Below the pieces are notes generated by a model, which was not told the origin of the DNA, made no database searches, and saw nothing but the letters and a program-made list of their open reading frames with translations. A DNA stretch of 64,000 nucleotides, taken from Aliirhizobium smilacinae. Its GTDB lineage: Bacteria; Pseudomonadota; Alphaproteobacteria; Rhizobiales; Rhizobiaceae. The stretch spans positions 62,001-126,000 of the forward strand of contig NZ_VDMN01000001.1 of assembly GCF_006335145.1 (NCBI RefSeq), written 5' to 3'. How positions within the stretch are numbered: position 1 is the stretch's first letter; every line of letters begins with the position of its first letter. Positions 1 to 9,612 of the stretch are shown piece after piece. A program made the translations under genes and the position numbers.

Positions 1-717
1 GAATTTCGTGTAGATCAGCGTCGGCAGCGTATAGATCGAGGCCGGTATGCCGAGGATCGCAGGAATGCCGAAATTGCCGACGCAGGAGACGAAGGCGATC
101 GCCGCGCCTGCGACGAAACCCGGCAGTGACAAGGGCAGAATGATATCCTTCAGCACCTGCCAGGACGACGCACCCGAAAGCCGTGCCGCCTCGACGCCGT
201 CACGCGGCAGCGCCAGAAGACCGGCGCGCAGCGACAGGAAGACGAGCGGCGCATTCTGCACGCCGTAAAGCAGAGCGATGCCGCCGATCGAATACAGCGG
301 CTGCGGCGAACCCAGTGGCGGCGCCATGCCGATTGCCTTCAGGAGTGCGCTCGAAGGGCCGGTCATGCCGATCCAGGCAAGCGCCGTCACCTGCGGCGGG
401 ATCATCGTCGGCAGCATGAAGAGGAAACCGAGGGCCGTCTTGCCGCGTACGTCGAACAGGGTCAGCAACAGCGCGAAACCGCCGCCGAGGATGACCGCTG
501 CGACCATGCCGAGAAGGGACGTGGTAAGTGTGTCATAGACCGCCTGCCAGACGGCCGGATCGGACAGCAATTCACGGGCACCGCCCTGAAAGGCAGATGA
601 AATGCCGGTCATGGCAAGCCTTCCGAGCGGAAGAACGCTCAGGAAGAAGATCACCACGACGACAAAGGAAAACAGCCAGCGTGGCTGGCTGTTTCCTCGA
701 TTCTGAGATCGGAACAT
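1..717 (-). CDS. ABC transporter permease, iron(III)-type importer (partial, C-terminus beyond window)
   Basis: Reading the complementary strand from an ATG at 717 gives 239 codons with no stop before the window edge. The N-terminus has a hydrophobic segment directly after a short basic stretch, followed by a run of further membrane helices typical of the binding-protein-dependent transport (BPD) permease fold. It starts 11 bases after the stop of the substrate-binding gene upstream, with an AAGG-type ribosome binding site, so the two form an importer operon. The family resemblance is to FbpB-like permeases for ferric iron or related small ligands. The substrate is inferred from the partner only. 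An ATPase gene would be expected further left. Confidence 0.8.
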   Translation of the reverse strand, partial: MFRSQNRGNSQPRWLFSFVVVVIFFLSVLPLGRLAMTGISSAFQGGARELLSDPAVWQAVYDTLTTSLLGMVAAVILGGGFALLLTLFDVRGKTALGFLFMLPTMIPPQVTALAWIGMTGPSSALLKAIGMAPPLGSPQPLYSIGGIALLYGVQNAPLVFLSLRAGLLALPRDGVEAARLSGASSWQVLKDIILPLSLPGFVAGAAIAFVSCVGNFGIPAILGIPASIYTLPTLIYTKF

Positions 718-728
718 GAGGCCTTATA

Positions 729-1709
729 TCAGCCCTTGGTGCCAAAAATATCGGAGAACGTCTTCACGTCCTTTTCCGAGTTCTTCAGCGCATCGGCAGC
801 GTTGAGCGGCAGAACCTTGATCTCGCTGCGTGCCGGATAGCCGGCCGGCAGGTCGATGCCGTTACGGGCCGGGATATAGCCGAGACCAGCGGCGATCTTC
901 TGGCCGTTTTCCGACAGAAGATAGTCGATGAACTTCTTGGCATTGTCCTGATGCTTGGTCGACGACAGGATTGCGGCCGGTTCGGTGACAGCGGAGACGC
1001 CTTCCTTCGGGAAAACGAACTCGACCGGAGCGCCCTTGGCCTTCTCGCGGATAGGCATGTAATCGACGACGACGCCGTAAGCCTTTTCGCCCGAGGCAAC
1101 CGCCTTCAGCACGCCGCCGTTACCGCCGGCAGCAATCGCGCCATTGTCCTTCAGCTGCTTGTAGTAATCCCAGCCAAGGCCGTCGACAGCGGCAAGCGTC
1201 TGCGCATGGATGAGAGCTGCACCCGAAGCAACCGGGCTCGGCATGGTGACGAGGCCCTTGGCTTCCGGCTTGGCAAGATCCGCCCAGCTCGTTGGCTTCA
1301 TCGCGGCCTGCGTATTGTACATGATGCCGGTGGTGATGAGCTTGGTCGAATAGTAATAACCGTCGGCATCATAAAGAGCGGCATCAAAATTCTTGGCTTC
1401 CGGCGACTTGTAGGCGAGCAGCTGGCCGGCCTGCTTCATGCGCTCGAGCGTGACGGTGTCGGCGATCAGCAGAACGTCGGCAACCGGATTACCGGCAGCG
1501 ATTTCGGCGTTGAGCTTCGCCATGATCTGCGGCGTTCCATCGCGAACCCACTCGACGTCGACGCCCGGATTGGCAACCTTGAACCCGTCGATCGTCGCCT
1601 GTGCATCCGCATTCGGCTGGCTGGTATAGATCACGAGATCAGCCGCGTTCACGACGCCAGAGAAACCGAGCGCAACAAGCGCCGTAAAGGTGGACAGAAG
1701 CTTTTTCAT
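729..1709 (-). CDS. Periplasmic substrate-binding protein of an iron(III)-type ABC importer
   Basis: A 326-residue extracellular solute-binding protein. It opens with MKKLLSTFTALVALGFSGVVNA, a clear Sec signal peptide with an A-x-A-like cleavage site. The mature part begins like AfuA/FbpA proteins (DLVIYTSQPNADAQATIDGF) and carries a GYYYS cluster of the kind that supplies ferric-binding tyrosines in this family. The ATG at 1709 is chosen because the signal peptide starts there; an upstream in-frame ATG at 1796 would add 29 unlikely residues. It leads the operon whose permease follows 11 bases later. Iron is the likeliest ligand; 2-aminoethylphosphonate or another small anion is possible. Confidence 0.8.
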   Translation of the reverse strand: MKKLLSTFTALVALGFSGVVNAADLVIYTSQPNADAQATIDGFKVANPGVDVEWVRDGTPQIMAKLNAEIAAGNPVADVLLIADTVTLERMKQAGQLLAYKSPEAKNFDAALYDADGYYYSTKLITTGIMYNTQAAMKPTSWADLAKPEAKGLVTMPSPVASGAALIHAQTLAAVDGLGWDYYKQLKDNGAIAAGGNGGVLKAVASGEKAYGVVVDYMPIREKAKGAPVEFVFPKEGVSAVTEPAAILSSTKHQDNAKKFIDYLLSENGQKIAAGLGYIPARNGIDLPAGYPARSEIKVLPLNAADALKNSEKDVKTFSDIFGTKG

Positions 1710-1797
1710 GAGGGTTATCCTGTTTGAGCTGACGCGCTTAAACACACATTCAACGACACTCATGTGACAAGCTGTGACGTCCACGGAAGTTCCCACG

Positions 1798-1834
1798 AAA
1801 AAAGGGCGGACACAGTGTGTATCCGCCCTTTTTT
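1798..1834. terminator. Bidirectional hairpin terminator after the aminotransferase gene
   Basis: Perfect 13-bp arms (AAAAAAGGGCGGA at 1798-1810 and its complement at 1822-1834) enclose an 11-base loop. The A/T ends of the arms act as a U-tract in either direction. It lies just past the stop of the aminotransferase (1846) and insulates it from the downstream ABC importer genes. Confidence 0.85.
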
Positions 1835-1845
1835 GTGACTATCGA

Positions 1846-3090
1846 TCAGATGATCGGAAGGCTTTCATGCTCGTTGGCCGAGGCATTCGTGATCAACCGG
1901 CCGAGCCGCTTGATACCCTCGTCGATCATCTGGTCGTTGGCGCAGGAGAAGCTGACACGCAGTGTGTTGGCATTACTGCCATCGGCGTAGAATGCCTTGC
2001 CCGGCACGAAGGCAACCTTCTCGGTCGCCAGAGACTTGGCAAGCAGTTCGGCACCATCCAGATGCTCGGGGAGCGTGATCCAGACGAACATACCGCCCTC
2101 TGGCTTGGTCCAGGTCGTGCCCTTTGGCATATATTTGGCGAGTGCCGCCAGCATCGCATCGCGGCGGCCGCTATAGACGCGCTTGATCTTGGCGACCTGT
2201 TCGGCAAATCCGCGCGATGCGACATGCTCGACGGCGATCTGGTTGATCGTCGAGGAATGCAGGTCGGCAGCCTGCTTCATCAGCACGAGCTTGCGGATGA
2301 CGGGCATGGCGGTGATGACGAAACCGACGCGCAGGCCGGGTGCCAGCGTCTTCGAAAAACTGCCGCTGTAGATGGTCCGCGTATTCTCGATGCCGCCCTT
2401 GCGCGCGATGTCGAGTGAGAGGATCGGCGCAACGGGCTCGCCGTCGAAGCGCAGGTTCTGGTAGGCCGCGTCTTCGAGGATGGCGATATCCATCTCGTCG
2501 GCAAGTTCCAGAAGCTTTTCGCGACCGGCAAGGTCGATCGTCTCGCCCGTCGGGTTGGAGAAGTCGGCCGAGAGATAGGCGAACTTGACCGAACCACCCA
2601 GCCTGGACGCGGTATCGCGATAGGCTTCCGGCGTGCGGTTGCCGTTCAACGACAGCTGGTCGTAGTTCGGCTCATAGGCGTTGAAGGCCGACAGTGCGCC
2701 GAGATAGGTCGGCCAGGTGACCAGCGCCGTATCCTTCGGTGACAGGAAAAGCTTGCCGAGGTAATCGAGCGCCTGCTGCGAACCGGACGTGATGAACACG
2801 TTGTCGGCGGTACAGTCGATACCGATCTTGGCGACGTCCTCGACGATCCAGTCGCGTAGCGGCTTGTAGCCTTCGCTGACGGAATATTGCAGCGCCGAAT
2901 TCACCTGCGCGCTGGAGAAGATGTCGGCATAAGCCGTCTTGAACTCTTCCGCCGGAAACAAAGCCGGGTCTGGAATACCGCCGGCAAACGAGATGATGTC
3001 CGGCTGTTCAAGCAGTTTCAGCAACTCGCGGATTTCCGAAGCCTTCATGCGGCTGGAGCGCGTGGCGAAGATATGTTCCCAATCAAGCAT
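1846..3090 (-). CDS. PLP-dependent class I/II aminotransferase (2-aminoadipate aminotransferase-like)
   Basis: A 414-residue fold-type I aminotransferase. It begins MLDWEHIFATRSSRMKASEIRELLKLLEQPDIISFAGGIPDP, the typical opening of the LysN/MocR-catalytic-like group without a DNA-binding domain. The PLP lysine sits in YSGSFSKTLAPGLRVGF, the cofactor-binding DFSNPTG element is present, and the C-terminal substrate arginine region reads NTLRVSFS. The ATG at 3090 has an AGAGGAAA ribosome binding site about 9 bases upstream. It is divergent from the RbsD/FucU gene and ends at its own terminator. The exact amino donor cannot be read from the sequence; aromatic, branched or 2-aminoadipate substrates are all found in this group. 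Confidence 0.85.
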   Translation of the reverse strand: MLDWEHIFATRSSRMKASEIRELLKLLEQPDIISFAGGIPDPALFPAEEFKTAYADIFSSAQVNSALQYSVSEGYKPLRDWIVEDVAKIGIDCTADNVFITSGSQQALDYLGKLFLSPKDTALVTWPTYLGALSAFNAYEPNYDQLSLNGNRTPEAYRDTASRLGGSVKFAYLSADFSNPTGETIDLAGREKLLELADEMDIAILEDAAYQNLRFDGEPVAPILSLDIARKGGIENTRTIYSGSFSKTLAPGLRVGFVITAMPVIRKLVLMKQAADLHSSTINQIAVEHVASRGFAEQVAKIKRVYSGRRDAMLAALAKYMPKGTTWTKPEGGMFVWITLPEHLDGAELLAKSLATEKVAFVPGKAFYADGSNANTLRVSFSCANDQMIDEGIKRLGRLITNASANEHESLPII

Positions 3091-3275
3091 GGGTATGTTT
3101 CCTCTTATTTCAATTTTGTTGCGATCCGTTTACATAAATTTCGACAGGTCAGCAATGCTGACCTATCGACTAAAACGAGTTTTTTGTCTCCATGACATTT
3201 CCCAAACGCAGTTGCTTGCACCTATGCTAACGATCGTAGCGGGGGCATATTTGCCCGCCATGGAGGAGGAACTGA

Positions 3276-3728
3276 ATGCTGAAGAACCTGGATCCGGCTC
3301 TCAACGCCGATGTCCTTTATGCCTTAAGATCGATGGGCCACGGCGATACGCTGGTGATCGCCGACGGGAATTTTCCGGCCGATTCGACTGCCCGCCAGAC
3401 AACACTCGGCAGACTGCTGAGAATGGATAACGTTTCGGCGCCCCGCGCCATGCAGGCCATCCTTTCGGTTTTCCCGCTCGACACTCCGTTGCAGCCATCT
3501 GTCGGGCGCATGGAGGTCATCGGCGAACCGGATACGATCCCGGCGATCCAGAAGGAAATACAGGCCGAAATCGATGCTGCCGAAGGCCAGTCCGCGCCCA
3601 TGTACGGGATCGAGCGCTTTGCCTTTTATGAAAAGGCGAAACAGGCCTATTGCGTCATCGCGACAGGCGAACTCCGCTTTTACGGCTGCTTCATTCTGAC
3701 CAATGGCGTCATTCCGCCCAAGGCCTGA
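3276..3728 (+). CDS. RbsD/FucU family sugar mutarotase
   Basis: A 150-residue protein starting MLKNLDPALNADVLYALRSMGHGDTLVIADGNFPA, which is the RbsD/FucU signature including the conserved His-Gly-Asp segment used in anomer interconversion. FucU enzymes convert alpha- and beta-L-fucose; RbsD is a ribose pyranase. The length and the C-terminal FYEKAKQAYCVIATGELRFYGCFIL stretch fit the FucU side. A strong GGAGGAG ribosome binding site lies 6 bases upstream of the ATG. No sugar transporter or kinase is adjacent, so the sugar is not indicated by context. It ends against ilvC with a long palindrome between. Confidence 0.85.
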   Translation: MLKNLDPALNADVLYALRSMGHGDTLVIADGNFPADSTARQTTLGRLLRMDNVSAPRAMQAILSVFPLDTPLQPSVGRMEVIGEPDTIPAIQKEIQAEIDAAEGQSAPMYGIERFAFYEKAKQAYCVIATGELRFYGCFILTNGVIPPKA

Positions 3729-3734
3729 TTCGCT

Positions 3735-3768
3735 ATACACCGCGCAAATTCGAATTTGCGCGGTGTAT
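3735..3768. terminator. 34-bp perfect palindrome between convergent genes, probable bidirectional terminator
   Basis: Two 17-base arms (3735-3751 and 3752-3768) are exact reverse complements with no spacer, with a GC-rich middle (CACCGCGCAAATTC) and followed by TT on the plus side. It sits between the stop of the mutarotase gene (3728) and the stop of ilvC (3813), the usual place for a shared terminator. Confidence 0.8.
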
Positions 3769-3812
3769 TTTCCAATCGGAAACCGATCAGTTCTGGTTGA
3801 CGGCCATGCCGA

Positions 3813-5532
<1,720 letters not shown>

Positions 5533-5551
5533 TTGCGGCTGCTCCTCTCAG

Positions 5552-5565
5552 GTACCGTACGGTAC
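5552..5565. promoter_or_regulatory. Putative TetR operator, perfect palindrome GTACCGTACGGTAC
   Basis: A 14-bp exact inverted repeat centred between 5558 and 5559, just upstream of the TetR start codon at 5532, and extended by a further overlapping ACGGTACGG on its right. Its size and position fit a TetR-dimer site overlapping the regulator's own promoter. The role is inferred from position and symmetry. Confidence 0.65.
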
Positions 5566-5644
5566 GGTTCCGTCGTATAAAGCAATTCTGATTTCCGTCA
5601 AGCCTCGACTTCGGCGCCATCGAGGAATTTGAAAAAGAGAAAAC

Positions 5645-6550
5645 TCAGCCTGTCGCCGGAACCCTGACCGCATCCATGTCGCGAACCGGTGACAGGCCGT
5701 AGAGGCGGCTATACTCGCGACTGAACTGCGATGGGCTCTGATAACCGACCCGATGGCCGGCATTGCCGACATCCAGCCCTTCCACCAGCATCAATCGCCT
5801 GGCTTCATGCAGCCTCAGATGCTTCTGGTACTGGACCGGCGTCATCGCCGTGATCGATTTGAAATGGTGATGGAAGGACGACACGCTCATGCCGACATGT
5901 TCGGCCAGTTCCTCGATCCGGAGCGAACCGGCAAAGTTATCCTTGAGCCAGGCGATTGCGCGCGCGATCCGGTTGCCGTGGCTGTCGGCAATGGCAAGGT
6001 TGATCAACTGCGCGCCGGCCGGACCGGTCAGGATACGGTAGAGGATCTCCTGCTCGATCAACGGTGCAAGAGAGGCGATATCGGCTGGACGATCGAGCAG
6101 GCGCAGAAGGCGCACTGCCGCATCCAGAAGTTCGGGTGTGGCACCATTCACGACAATGCCGCGCTGGGCCTTTACCGGTCCGGCCGGCTTGGCAAGACCG
6201 CTCTTGCCCATCAGATCGAGAACCTTGTCGCTGCTGATGGCAACCGTGATGCAGAAATGCGGAACCTCCGGACTGGCCTCCACCACCCGCCATGCGACAG
6301 GAAGATCGAGCGATGTCAGAAGATAATCGCCGGCCCCGTAATTGATGGTATCACTGCCCAGTTGCACGCTTTTCGCGCCCTGTATGACCATGGCGAAGCA
6401 AGGCCTGTAACTGCCATGACAGGGATCACTCGGCGAAGTTCGGCAACTGATTCCAAGCCCCTCGATGGCGGTGGCGCCATCACCTTCGACATTGGCATAA
6501 CGCGCCGCGATGGAGGCAATCTCCTGATAGGGATTGAAAGGTAGCGTCAT
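5645..6550 (-). CDS. AraC family transcriptional regulator with AraC_N domain
   Basis: A 301-residue activator. The N-terminal half (MTLPFNPYQEIASIAARYANVEGDGATAIEGL...PCFAMVIQGAKSVQLGSDTINYGAGDYLLTSLDLPV) matches the AraC-type N-terminal cupin found in YqhC-like regulators. The C-terminal 100 residues carry two helix-turn-helix motifs (RIEELAEHVGMSVSSFHHHFKSITAMTPVQYQKHLRLHEARRL and VGYQSPSQFSREYSRLYG). The ATG at 6550 has a GGAGA site 9 bases away; in-frame ATGs further upstream lack one. It is transcribed away from the adjacent alcohol dehydrogenase, an arrangement usual for aldehyde-responsive activation of a reductase (as for YqhC/YqhD), so that is its likely target. Confidence 0.88.
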   Translation of the reverse strand: MTLPFNPYQEIASIAARYANVEGDGATAIEGLGISCRTSPSDPCHGSYRPCFAMVIQGAKSVQLGSDTINYGAGDYLLTSLDLPVAWRVVEASPEVPHFCITVAISSDKVLDLMGKSGLAKPAGPVKAQRGIVVNGATPELLDAAVRLLRLLDRPADIASLAPLIEQEILYRILTGPAGAQLINLAIADSHGNRIARAIAWLKDNFAGSLRIEELAEHVGMSVSSFHHHFKSITAMTPVQYQKHLRLHEARRLMLVEGLDVGNAGHRVGYQSPSQFSREYSRLYGLSPVRDMDAVRVPATG

Positions 6551-6741
6551 TGGGCCATTTCTCCGAAGCAGGCACTGAACCGTGCCCATTCTATAATGTG
6601 TCGCAATCTGTGCAACGAGCGTCAGATCGCAATCTTGCAGGATCGTGCAAGAAGCTTGGAGGATCGATCTAACACCCGCCCGGCCTGATGACACATAGTC
6701 CGGCCGTTGATTTTCACACCCATGAATGAATGGAGTTCTCC

Positions 6742-7791
6742 ATGCCCATCGCTAGAGGCTATGCTGCGACCGACGCGTCCAGCCCGTTGACACCCTTCAC
6801 CTTCGAGCGCCGCGAACCGAATGATGACGACGTCGTCATCGACATCAAGTTCGCCGGTATCTGCCACTCGGACATCCATACCGTTCGCAACGAATGGAAA
6901 AACGCGGTCTACCCGATCGTGCCGGGCCACGAGATCGCCGGCATCGTTAAAGCCGTCGGCTCCAAGGTCAGCAAGTTCAAGGTCGGCGACCGCGTCGGCG
7001 TCGGCTGCTTCGTCGATTCTTGCGTCGGCTGCGCCACCCGCGATCTCGATAACGAACATTACCTGCCCGGTCTGGTCCAGACCTATAACGACGTCGATAC
7101 GCTGAACGGCAACGCCCCGACCCATGGCGGTTACTCCGACTCGATCGTCGTCAAGGAAGGTTACGTCCTGTCGATCCCGGACAACCTGCCGCTCGACGCA
7201 GCAGCGCCGCTGCTCTGCGCCGGCATCACGCTCTACTCGCCGCTGCACCGCTGGCAGGCAGGTCCCGGCAAGAAGGTCGCGATCGTTGGCATGGGTGGCC
7301 TCGGCCATATGGGCGTCAAGATCGGCGCCGCCATGGGTGCGGATGTCACGGTTCTCTCCCAGACCCTGTCGAAAAAAGAAGACGGCCTGAAGCTCGGCGC
7401 CAAGGACTATTACGCCACCAGCGACGAAGAAACCTTCAAGAAGCTGGCCGGCTATTTCGATCTGATCATCTGCACGGCAGGTGTCGCGATCGACTGGAAC
7501 GCCTATCTCGGCCTCATCAAGCCGAAGGGCGCCATGGTCGTCGTCGGTGCCCCGGAACACCCGATCCCGGTCCACGCCTTCTCGCTGATCTTCGGCGCCA
7601 AGGAACTGTCGGGCTCGATGATCGGCTCGATCAAGGAAACCCAGGAAATGCTGGATTTCTGCGGTGAGCACAACATCGTTTCGGAAATAGAGAAGATCAA
7701 CATCCAGCAGGTCAACGAAGCTTACGAACGCGTACTCAAGAGCGACGTCCGCTACCGATTCGTCATCGACATCGCTTCGCTGGACGCCTGA
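6742..7791 (+). CDS. Zinc-type NAD(P)-dependent alcohol dehydrogenase/aldehyde reductase, YahK-like
   Basis: A 349-residue medium-chain dehydrogenase of the cinnamyl alcohol dehydrogenase group, close in motif order to YahK. Catalytic zinc ligands are visible as Cys41 (GICHSDIH), His63/Glu64 (PGHEIAG) and the LLCAGIT cysteine; the nucleotide fold shows GMGGLGHMG. The ATG at 6742 follows a GGAG site by 6 bases; the in-frame ATG at 6730 has no such site. The structural zinc loop is unusual: only Cys94 and Cys97 remain, and the third and fourth ligand positions are Arg100 and Leu108. Divergent from the AraC regulator and closed by a strong terminator. Confidence 0.92.
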   Translation: MPIARGYAATDASSPLTPFTFERREPNDDDVVIDIKFAGICHSDIHTVRNEWKNAVYPIVPGHEIAGIVKAVGSKVSKFKVGDRVGVGCFVDSCVGCATRDLDNEHYLPGLVQTYNDVDTLNGNAPTHGGYSDSIVVKEGYVLSIPDNLPLDAAAPLLCAGITLYSPLHRWQAGPGKKVAIVGMGGLGHMGVKIGAAMGADVTVLSQTLSKKEDGLKLGAKDYYATSDEETFKKLAGYFDLIICTAGVAIDWNAYLGLIKPKGAMVVVGAPEHPIPVHAFSLIFGAKELSGSMIGSIKETQEMLDFCGEHNIVSEIEKINIQQVNEAYERVLKSDVRYRFVIDIASLDA

Positions 7792-7813
7792 TCGATCAAC
7801 GTCCATGGAAATG

Positions 7814-7840
7814 AAAAGGGCGGCCCCGTGCCGCCCTTTT
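7814..7840. terminator. Bidirectional terminator between alcohol dehydrogenase and IMPase genes
   Basis: Arms AAAAGGGCGGC (7814-7824) and its complement (7830-7840) pair perfectly around a 5-base loop, with T runs on both ends. It lies between two convergent stop codons (7791 and 7843). Confidence 0.9.
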
Positions 7841-7842
7841 TC

Positions 7843-8667
7843 TTATTCGCCGATGATTTCGCGGCGCAGGGTCTGCCAGCTGTCCTCGTCGGTGGCAGCC
7901 AGCAGGCCGCCTTCGACATGGTGCGGCAGATAGGCGGAGCCATCCAGCCGGCGGATGTAGCCACCAGCCTCGGTCCCGATCAACGTGCCTGCAAGGTGAT
8001 CCCATGGCATCAGCTTGTTGTAGAGCGCAAACTGCACGTGGCCGCTGGCGAAGGTGCGATATTCGTGCGCGGCGCAACGGTAGCTGGCGAAGAGCCGGAC
8101 CTTGGCCAGATTGGCGAGAATGTGCTCGCGCGTATGGCCGAAGAAATAACCGGCTGAGGCCATGCCCACCATGTCGCCCAGCGGCTGCGGTGCTGCGACC
8201 GAAAGCCGAACGGCTTCCCCATCCGGACGGCGCAGGAAGGCGCCGGCCCCCTTTTCAGCCATCACCCAGTCATCGCCCATCGGATCGTAGATGATGCCGG
8301 CAATCGTTTCGCCCTTGTAGACGACGGCGGCCATGACGCCGAAAGCAGGGATTCCGGAGGCGAAATTGAAGGTTCCATCGATAGGATCGACGATGACAGC
8401 GAAATCCGCATCTGCCAGCTTTCCGAGCAGCGCCGGATCGGCTGCAACGGATTCCTCTCCGATGAACAGCGCTCCGGGGATCGCCGCCTCGATCTCACGA
8501 CGAATCAGACGTTCCGCCGCTTCATCGGCTTCGGTGACCAGATCCGACGGCTCGCTTTTCGCTCGCACGTCGCCGCTGCCGAGCCTGCGAAAGCGCGGCA
8601 GGATTTCCGTCTTGGCGGCAAGGCGCAGAATATCGGCAAGCTTCGAAACATCGAGCGGCAAAGTCAT
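7843..8667 (-). CDS. Inositol monophosphatase family phosphatase (histidinol-phosphatase-like)
   Basis: A 274-residue Mg2+-dependent, Li+-sensitive-type phosphatase. The metal-binding motifs are in order: GEES (about residue 71), DPIDGTFNF (about residue 94) and the C-terminal WDHLAGTLIGTEAGG (about residue 222). Members of this family hydrolyse inositol phosphate, histidinol phosphate or PAP; the sequence alone does not fix which. It starts 25 bases after the ttcA stop on the same strand, so it is probably cotranscribed with ttcA. Confidence 0.9.
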   Translation of the reverse strand: MTLPLDVSKLADILRLAAKTEILPRFRRLGSGDVRAKSEPSDLVTEADEAAERLIRREIEAAIPGALFIGEESVAADPALLGKLADADFAVIVDPIDGTFNFASGIPAFGVMAAVVYKGETIAGIIYDPMGDDWVMAEKGAGAFLRRPDGEAVRLSVAAPQPLGDMVGMASAGYFFGHTREHILANLAKVRLFASYRCAAHEYRTFASGHVQFALYNKLMPWDHLAGTLIGTEAGGYIRRLDGSAYLPHHVEGGLLAATDEDSWQTLRREIIGE

Positions 8668-8692
8668 TGGTCATCCAATCTGGGTTTGAAGG

Positions 8693-9559
8693 TCAGTTGG
8701 CGGGATTGGCCATAAGGCCGGCAAAATCAAAAAGTTTCGGATCGAGAAGATGGGACGGATTTACATGGGCGAGCGCACGCAACATCGTGTCCTTGCGACC
8801 CGGCATGCGGGTTTCGATATCCGACAGCATCTGCTTCATCGCGTTCCGCTGCAGGCCGTCCTGCGAGCCGCAGAGATCGCAGGGAATGATCGGAAACTCC
8901 ATTGCCGCGGAAAATTTTGCCAGATCGTCCTCTGCGCAATAGGCGAGAGGCCGCAGGAGCATCAGGTCGCCCTCGTCGTTGAGAAGCTTCGCCGGCATGC
9001 CGGCAAGGCGGCCGCCGTGAAAGAAATTCATGAAGAAGGTTTCAAGAATGTCCTCACGGTGATGACCGAGCACAAGAGCCTGACAGCCCTCCTCCCGCGC
9101 CACACGATAGAGATTGCCGCGACGCAGCCTTGAACAGAGCGAGCAATAGGTGCCACCCGCCGGTACCTTCTCCTTCACGATCGAATAGGTATCGCGATAC
9201 TCGATGCGGTGTTTCACGCCGATCGAGGTCAGATAGTCCGGTAGAATGTGTTTCGGGAAATTCGGCTGACCCTGATCGAGATTGCAGGCGATCAGTTCGA
9301 CCGGCAGCAGACCACGCCATTGCAGATCGAGCAGCACGGCGAGCAGCGAATAGCTGTCCTTGCCGCCCGACAGGCCGACGAGCCAGCGCTGCTGGCCCTT
9401 CAACATGCCGAAATCCTCGAATGCCTGACGCACCTGGCGCAACAGCCGCTTGCGCAGCTTGTTGAACGAGACCGAATTCGGGGCATCGCGGAACAATGCG
9501 GGCGAGAGGCCTGTGACGGCCTCGTCCATCTCATCCTCGATTACAGCGTTCAATCCCAT
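8693..9559 (-). CDS. ttcA: tRNA 2-thiocytidine(32) synthetase TtcA
   Basis: A 288-residue PP-loop ATPase that thiolates cytidine 32 of certain tRNAs using an iron-sulfur cluster. The adenylation P-loop is LSGGKDSYS (about residue 65) and the cluster/sulfur cysteines appear as [10 protein letters not shown] and CDLCGSQ. The ATG at 9559 is preceded by GAGG with 6-base spacing; an in-frame ATG at 9571 has no ribosome binding site. It follows alaS by about 50 bases and is followed closely by the IMPase gene. Confidence 0.93.
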   Translation of the reverse strand: MGLNAVIEDEMDEAVTGLSPALFRDAPNSVSFNKLRKRLLRQVRQAFEDFGMLKGQQRWLVGLSGGKDSYSLLAVLLDLQWRGLLPVELIACNLDQGQPNFPKHILPDYLTSIGVKHRIEYRDTYSIVKEKVPAGGTYCSLCSRLRRGNLYRVAREEGCQALVLGHHREDILETFFMNFFHGGRLAGMPAKLLNDEGDLMLLRPLAYCAEDDLAKFSAAMEFPIIPCDLCGSQDGLQRNAMKQMLSDIETRMPGRKDTMLRALAHVNPSHLLDPKLFDFAGLMANPAN

Positions 9560-9573
9560 ACCAGACCTCATGC

Positions 9574-9598
9574 AAAACGGGCGACCAGTGGCCGCCCG
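9574..9598 (-). terminator. Weak hairpin terminator after alaS
   Basis: CGGGCG (9578-9583) pairs with CGCCCG (9593-9598), followed on the complementary strand by TTTT. The stem is only 6 bp and the site lies just before the ttcA start, so readthrough from alaS into ttcA is plausible. Confidence 0.45.
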
Positions 9599-9612
9599 AT
9601 CATTGTTGTCAC

